The notes under the pieces are model-generated. The model was given only the letters and a program-made list of their open reading frames with translations. It was not told the origin of the DNA and ran no database searches. Position numbers and translations under genes: made by a program. Positions 6,746-8,289 of a DNA stretch of 8,289 bases are shown here, piece by piece. The first letter of the stretch is position 1; each line of letters opens with the position of its first letter. This DNA is from Alphaproteobacteria bacterium (lineage in GTDB: Bacteria; Pseudomonadota; Alphaproteobacteria; UBA6615): the NCBI GenBank assembly GCA_013003285.1, contig JABDJY010000490.1:1-8289 (forward strand), given 5' to 3'.

Positions 6746-7336
6746 CTAGAAGCAGGGGAATATCCGACAGCGGCGGCCGCGATCGTCGTGGGGATTGCGG
6801 GCGGGAAACAGGGTGCGGGTCAGGCGCGCCACCAGATCATCGAATTTGGGACTATCCAGACTGGTCACGCCGGTGGCGCGGCCGGTTGCCTGGCTTGCGG
6901 CGTAATCGCCCTGACAGAACGCCGCCAATATGCGCACCTTGCCGTCCACACTTCGCGCCGTGGTCGGGGGCTCGGTGAGTTTGCAAAGCTTGATAGTGTC
7001 GCGGATTTCGGTCGGGTTTATTGCCATGACGACCCGCCAGCGCGGCCGCGGCGGCGGTTCCGTGGCGGTGGTGAATGTCATGCGCGCGCCGCCATTATGA
7101 CCCTGCATGCTGGCGACGACGGTGTTGGCGACTTGCGCCGCCGGATCGCCGAACGGGCTGCCAAAGCCGACCACCCCCATGGCATTGTCGCCACCGTGAA
7201 ACCGGCCGAGCGCTAGGGGTTGATAATTGTGGGAGATATCGACCTTGGAGATTATGGTCGCCGCGGAACAGGCGGTGATCGTCAGCGCCACCGCAACCGG
7301 CCATATTAATGTGCGAACGGCAAGTGTGACGGACAT
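6746..7336 (-). CDS. Predicted lipoprotein of unknown function
   Basis: This is a 196-residue protein. An N-terminal hydrophobic stretch (about 9-20) leads to ITAC, a fair lipobox with Cys23 as the lipidated residue and Ser24 next, so export and anchoring in the envelope are likely. The mature part has a Gly-rich region (GRFHGGDNAMGVVGFGSPFGDP, about 44-65, in two blocks), PRPRWRVVMAINP near 100, and a paired-cysteine half (Cys at LCKL and at AFCQG) that could form a disulfide in the periplasm. The tail is basic with two more cysteines (RRCRIFPCF). I do not recognise the family. ATG 7336 is chosen because AGGGGTG (7348-7342) lies five bases upstream; the frame remains open far upstream across the SDR gene, but that part is only an antiphase reading. 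It follows the SDR-like gene on the same strand after 74 bases and may share its transcript. Confidence 0.78.
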   Translation of the reverse strand: MSVTLAVRTLIWPVAVALTITACSAATIISKVDISHNYQPLALGRFHGGDNAMGVVGFGSPFGDPAAQVANTVVASMQGHNGGARMTFTTATEPPPRPRWRVVMAINPTEIRDTIKLCKLTEPPTTARSVDGKVRILAAFCQGDYAASQATGRATGVTSLDSPKFDDLVARLTRTLFPARNPHDDRGRRCRIFPCF

Positions 7337-7341
7337 GGTTT

Positions 7342-7348
7342 CACCCCT
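7342..7348 (-). promoter_or_regulatory. Shine-Dalgarno deciding the lipoprotein start
   Basis: AGGGGTG on the minus strand, five bases before ATG 7336, separates the real lipoprotein gene from a much longer open frame that runs upstream through the SDR-like gene. The following residues form a signal peptide, which agrees. Confidence 0.55.
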
Positions 7349-7410
7349 AAATCGTTTCGGGCCCCAAATTCCGATATCGGGTGTCCGGCGGGCGATTACA
7401 ATTGATTTAT

Positions 7411-8193
7411 CTACGCGGTGTAGCCGCCGTCGGCGGCGATGGTCTGGCCGGTCACCAGCGACGCTTTGGACGAAGCCAGAAAAGCCACAACCTCGGCGAC
7501 TTCGGCCGCCGTGCCGATCCGCCGTAGTGCCGCGGCGCGCTCGATCGCTGCCCGCTCGCGCTCCGACACCACCGTGTCGAGTAGATGCTGGCCGAGGCCG
7601 GCTGAAATAAATCCCGGCGCGACGATGTTGGCCCGCACCCCGTTGCGGCCTTCCTCGCGAGCGATCGCTGAGGTGAGAATATTGACCGAGGCTTTTGGGG
7701 CGGCGGATAAAATATCGCGCGGCGCATAGCGGATGGTCGCTGCTGACGTCACCGCAACCACCGAACCCCGGCTGGCGCGCAAATGGGGCAGGGCGGCGCG
7801 CACCGTGTTGAAATAGCCCACCGGCTCCACCACCATCACCTCGCGCCATTCCTCGGGCGTAACCTCGCTGACGAAGGGTTGGCCGATGTCCGGCCCGACA
7901 GTGAAGACCAGCGTGTGAATGGCGCCGAACTGGTCGGCGATCCCATCGACGATCTTCTTCACCGCATCGGCATCATCCAGCGGCATGCAAAACGCCGCCG
8001 CGCGTTGGCCGCCATCGGTGATCGCCCGCGCCACGGTTTCGGCGGCGTCCTGGCTGCTGTTGTAAGTCAAGGCCACGTCGCTACCCTGGTTCGCCAAGGT
8101 GCGGCAGATGGCCTCGCCCAAGCCGCCGCTGCCGCCGACAACTAGCGCGGTACCAGCCGGGAAAAGCGCGTTCGGGTTCTGATCCTGGGGCAT
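7411..8193 (-). CDS. SDR family protein with altered catalytic residues
   Basis: This 260-residue protein has the short-chain dehydrogenase/reductase fold: a nucleotide-binding turn GGSGGLG at 20-26, the post-catalytic APGFIS at 192-197, and a FabG-like C-terminus ending in VTGQTIAADGG. Length is normal. The active site is not: the usual Ser is present (Ser150), and Lys167 is present, but the Tyr of the YxxxK motif, expected 13 residues after the Ser, is Ser163 (SAAPK). The conserved helix Asn is Glu123, and the NNAG motif is replaced by TVGP. The protein may bind NAD(P) without normal dehydrogenase activity, or use another residue. ATG 8193 is preferred, with GGAG at 8204-8201 seven bases upstream; ATG 8223 would add ten residues with a weaker ribosome site. 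It is the upstream gene of a possible two-gene unit with the lipoprotein at 6746-7336. Confidence 0.88.
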   Translation of the reverse strand: MPQDQNPNALFPAGTALVVGGSGGLGEAICRTLANQGSDVALTYNSSQDAAETVARAITDGGQRAAAFCMPLDDADAVKKIVDGIADQFGAIHTLVFTVGPDIGQPFVSEVTPEEWREVMVVEPVGYFNTVRAALPHLRASRGSVVAVTSAATIRYAPRDILSAAPKASVNILTSAIAREEGRNGVRANIVAPGFISAGLGQHLLDTVVSERERAAIERAAALRRIGTAAEVAEVVAFLASSKASLVTGQTIAADGGYTA

Positions 8194-8200
8194 CTCTATT

Positions 8201-8204
8201 CTCC
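8201..8204 (-). promoter_or_regulatory. Shine-Dalgarno favouring the shorter SDR start
   Basis: GGAG on the minus strand is seven bases before ATG 8193. The alternative ATG 8223 has only an A-rich GAAAAG upstream. The SDR nucleotide-binding strand begins soon after ATG 8193, as in typical family members. Confidence 0.5.
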
Positions 8205-8289
8205 GTCCGTCGCCGGATGACATCTTTTCACAATATGGACCCCGACACCTAGAGTTTCAGATTTGCGCTGCCCAACCATTGGTCTAAAC

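Noticed and set aside
7371..7380. Perfect palindrome CCGATATCGG between the SDR-like and lipoprotein genes
   Set aside because: No loop and no T-run, so not a terminator; a ten-base palindrome in one place has no further support as a regulatory site.
6746..7849. A 367-codon minus-strand frame as one gene
   Set aside because: Its first part is an antiphase reading of the SDR-like gene, rich in Arg and Gly. The real gene begins at 7336, where there is a ribosome site and a signal peptide.
8196..8277. Short minus-strand frame of 27 codons upstream of the SDR-like gene
   Set aside because: Too short, no ribosome site and no recognisable sequence.
1..8289. Defence, toxin-antitoxin, phage or mobile-element island
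   Set aside because: No nuclease, transposase, integrase, toxin pair, direct-repeat array, tRNA or attachment site was found on either strand; the genes look like ordinary chromosomal housekeeping and accessory functions.

Overview
This window is a GC-rich chromosomal segment that looks like an alphaproteobacterium, possibly of the Rhodospirillales type. That placement rests on base composition, codon use and gene content: a soluble class III cyclase joined to a TolB-like domain and TPRs, a single-domain PqiA, DMT transporters and small orphan lipoproteins. It is an inference and no marker gene confirms it. I see ten protein-coding genes, one of them cut by the left edge. I see no tRNA, rRNA, CRISPR array, insertion sequence, integrase or phage gene.

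Left to right: (1) a 3'-truncated DMT/EamA transporter on the minus strand; (2) a 578-residue adenylate cyclase/TolB-like/TPR protein on plus; (3) a zinc-independent NADP-dependent medium-chain oxidoreductase on minus; (4) a single-domain PqiA-like membrane protein on plus; (5) a small predicted lipoprotein on minus; (6) an uncharacterised 149-residue protein on plus; (7) a carboxymuconolactone decarboxylase/AhpD-like protein on minus; (8) a complete DMT/EamA transporter on plus; (9) a second predicted lipoprotein on minus; (10) a short-chain dehydrogenase-like protein on minus, upstream of gene 9 and possibly co-transcribed with it.

The most notable feature of the layout is that the first nine genes alternate strand without exception. 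Divergent pairs are separated by about 90 to 190 bases, enough for two promoters. Convergent pairs are packed tail to tail with gaps of 18, -4, 10 and 8 bases and no recognisable terminator. Genes 1 to 8 therefore cannot share conventional operons, and neighbouring transcripts probably overlap at their 3' ends. No single pathway links the genes. The contents are signalling (cAMP), redox enzymes, membrane transport and envelope proteins.

The best points for follow-up are the cyclase, which keeps every residue expected for cAMP synthesis beside a TolB-like domain and TPRs; the SDR-like protein, in which the catalytic Tyr is a Ser and the usual Asn is a Glu; the PqiA domain with no MCE partner in view; and three conserved-looking proteins of unknown function. 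I did not find convincing evidence of a new multi-gene system.
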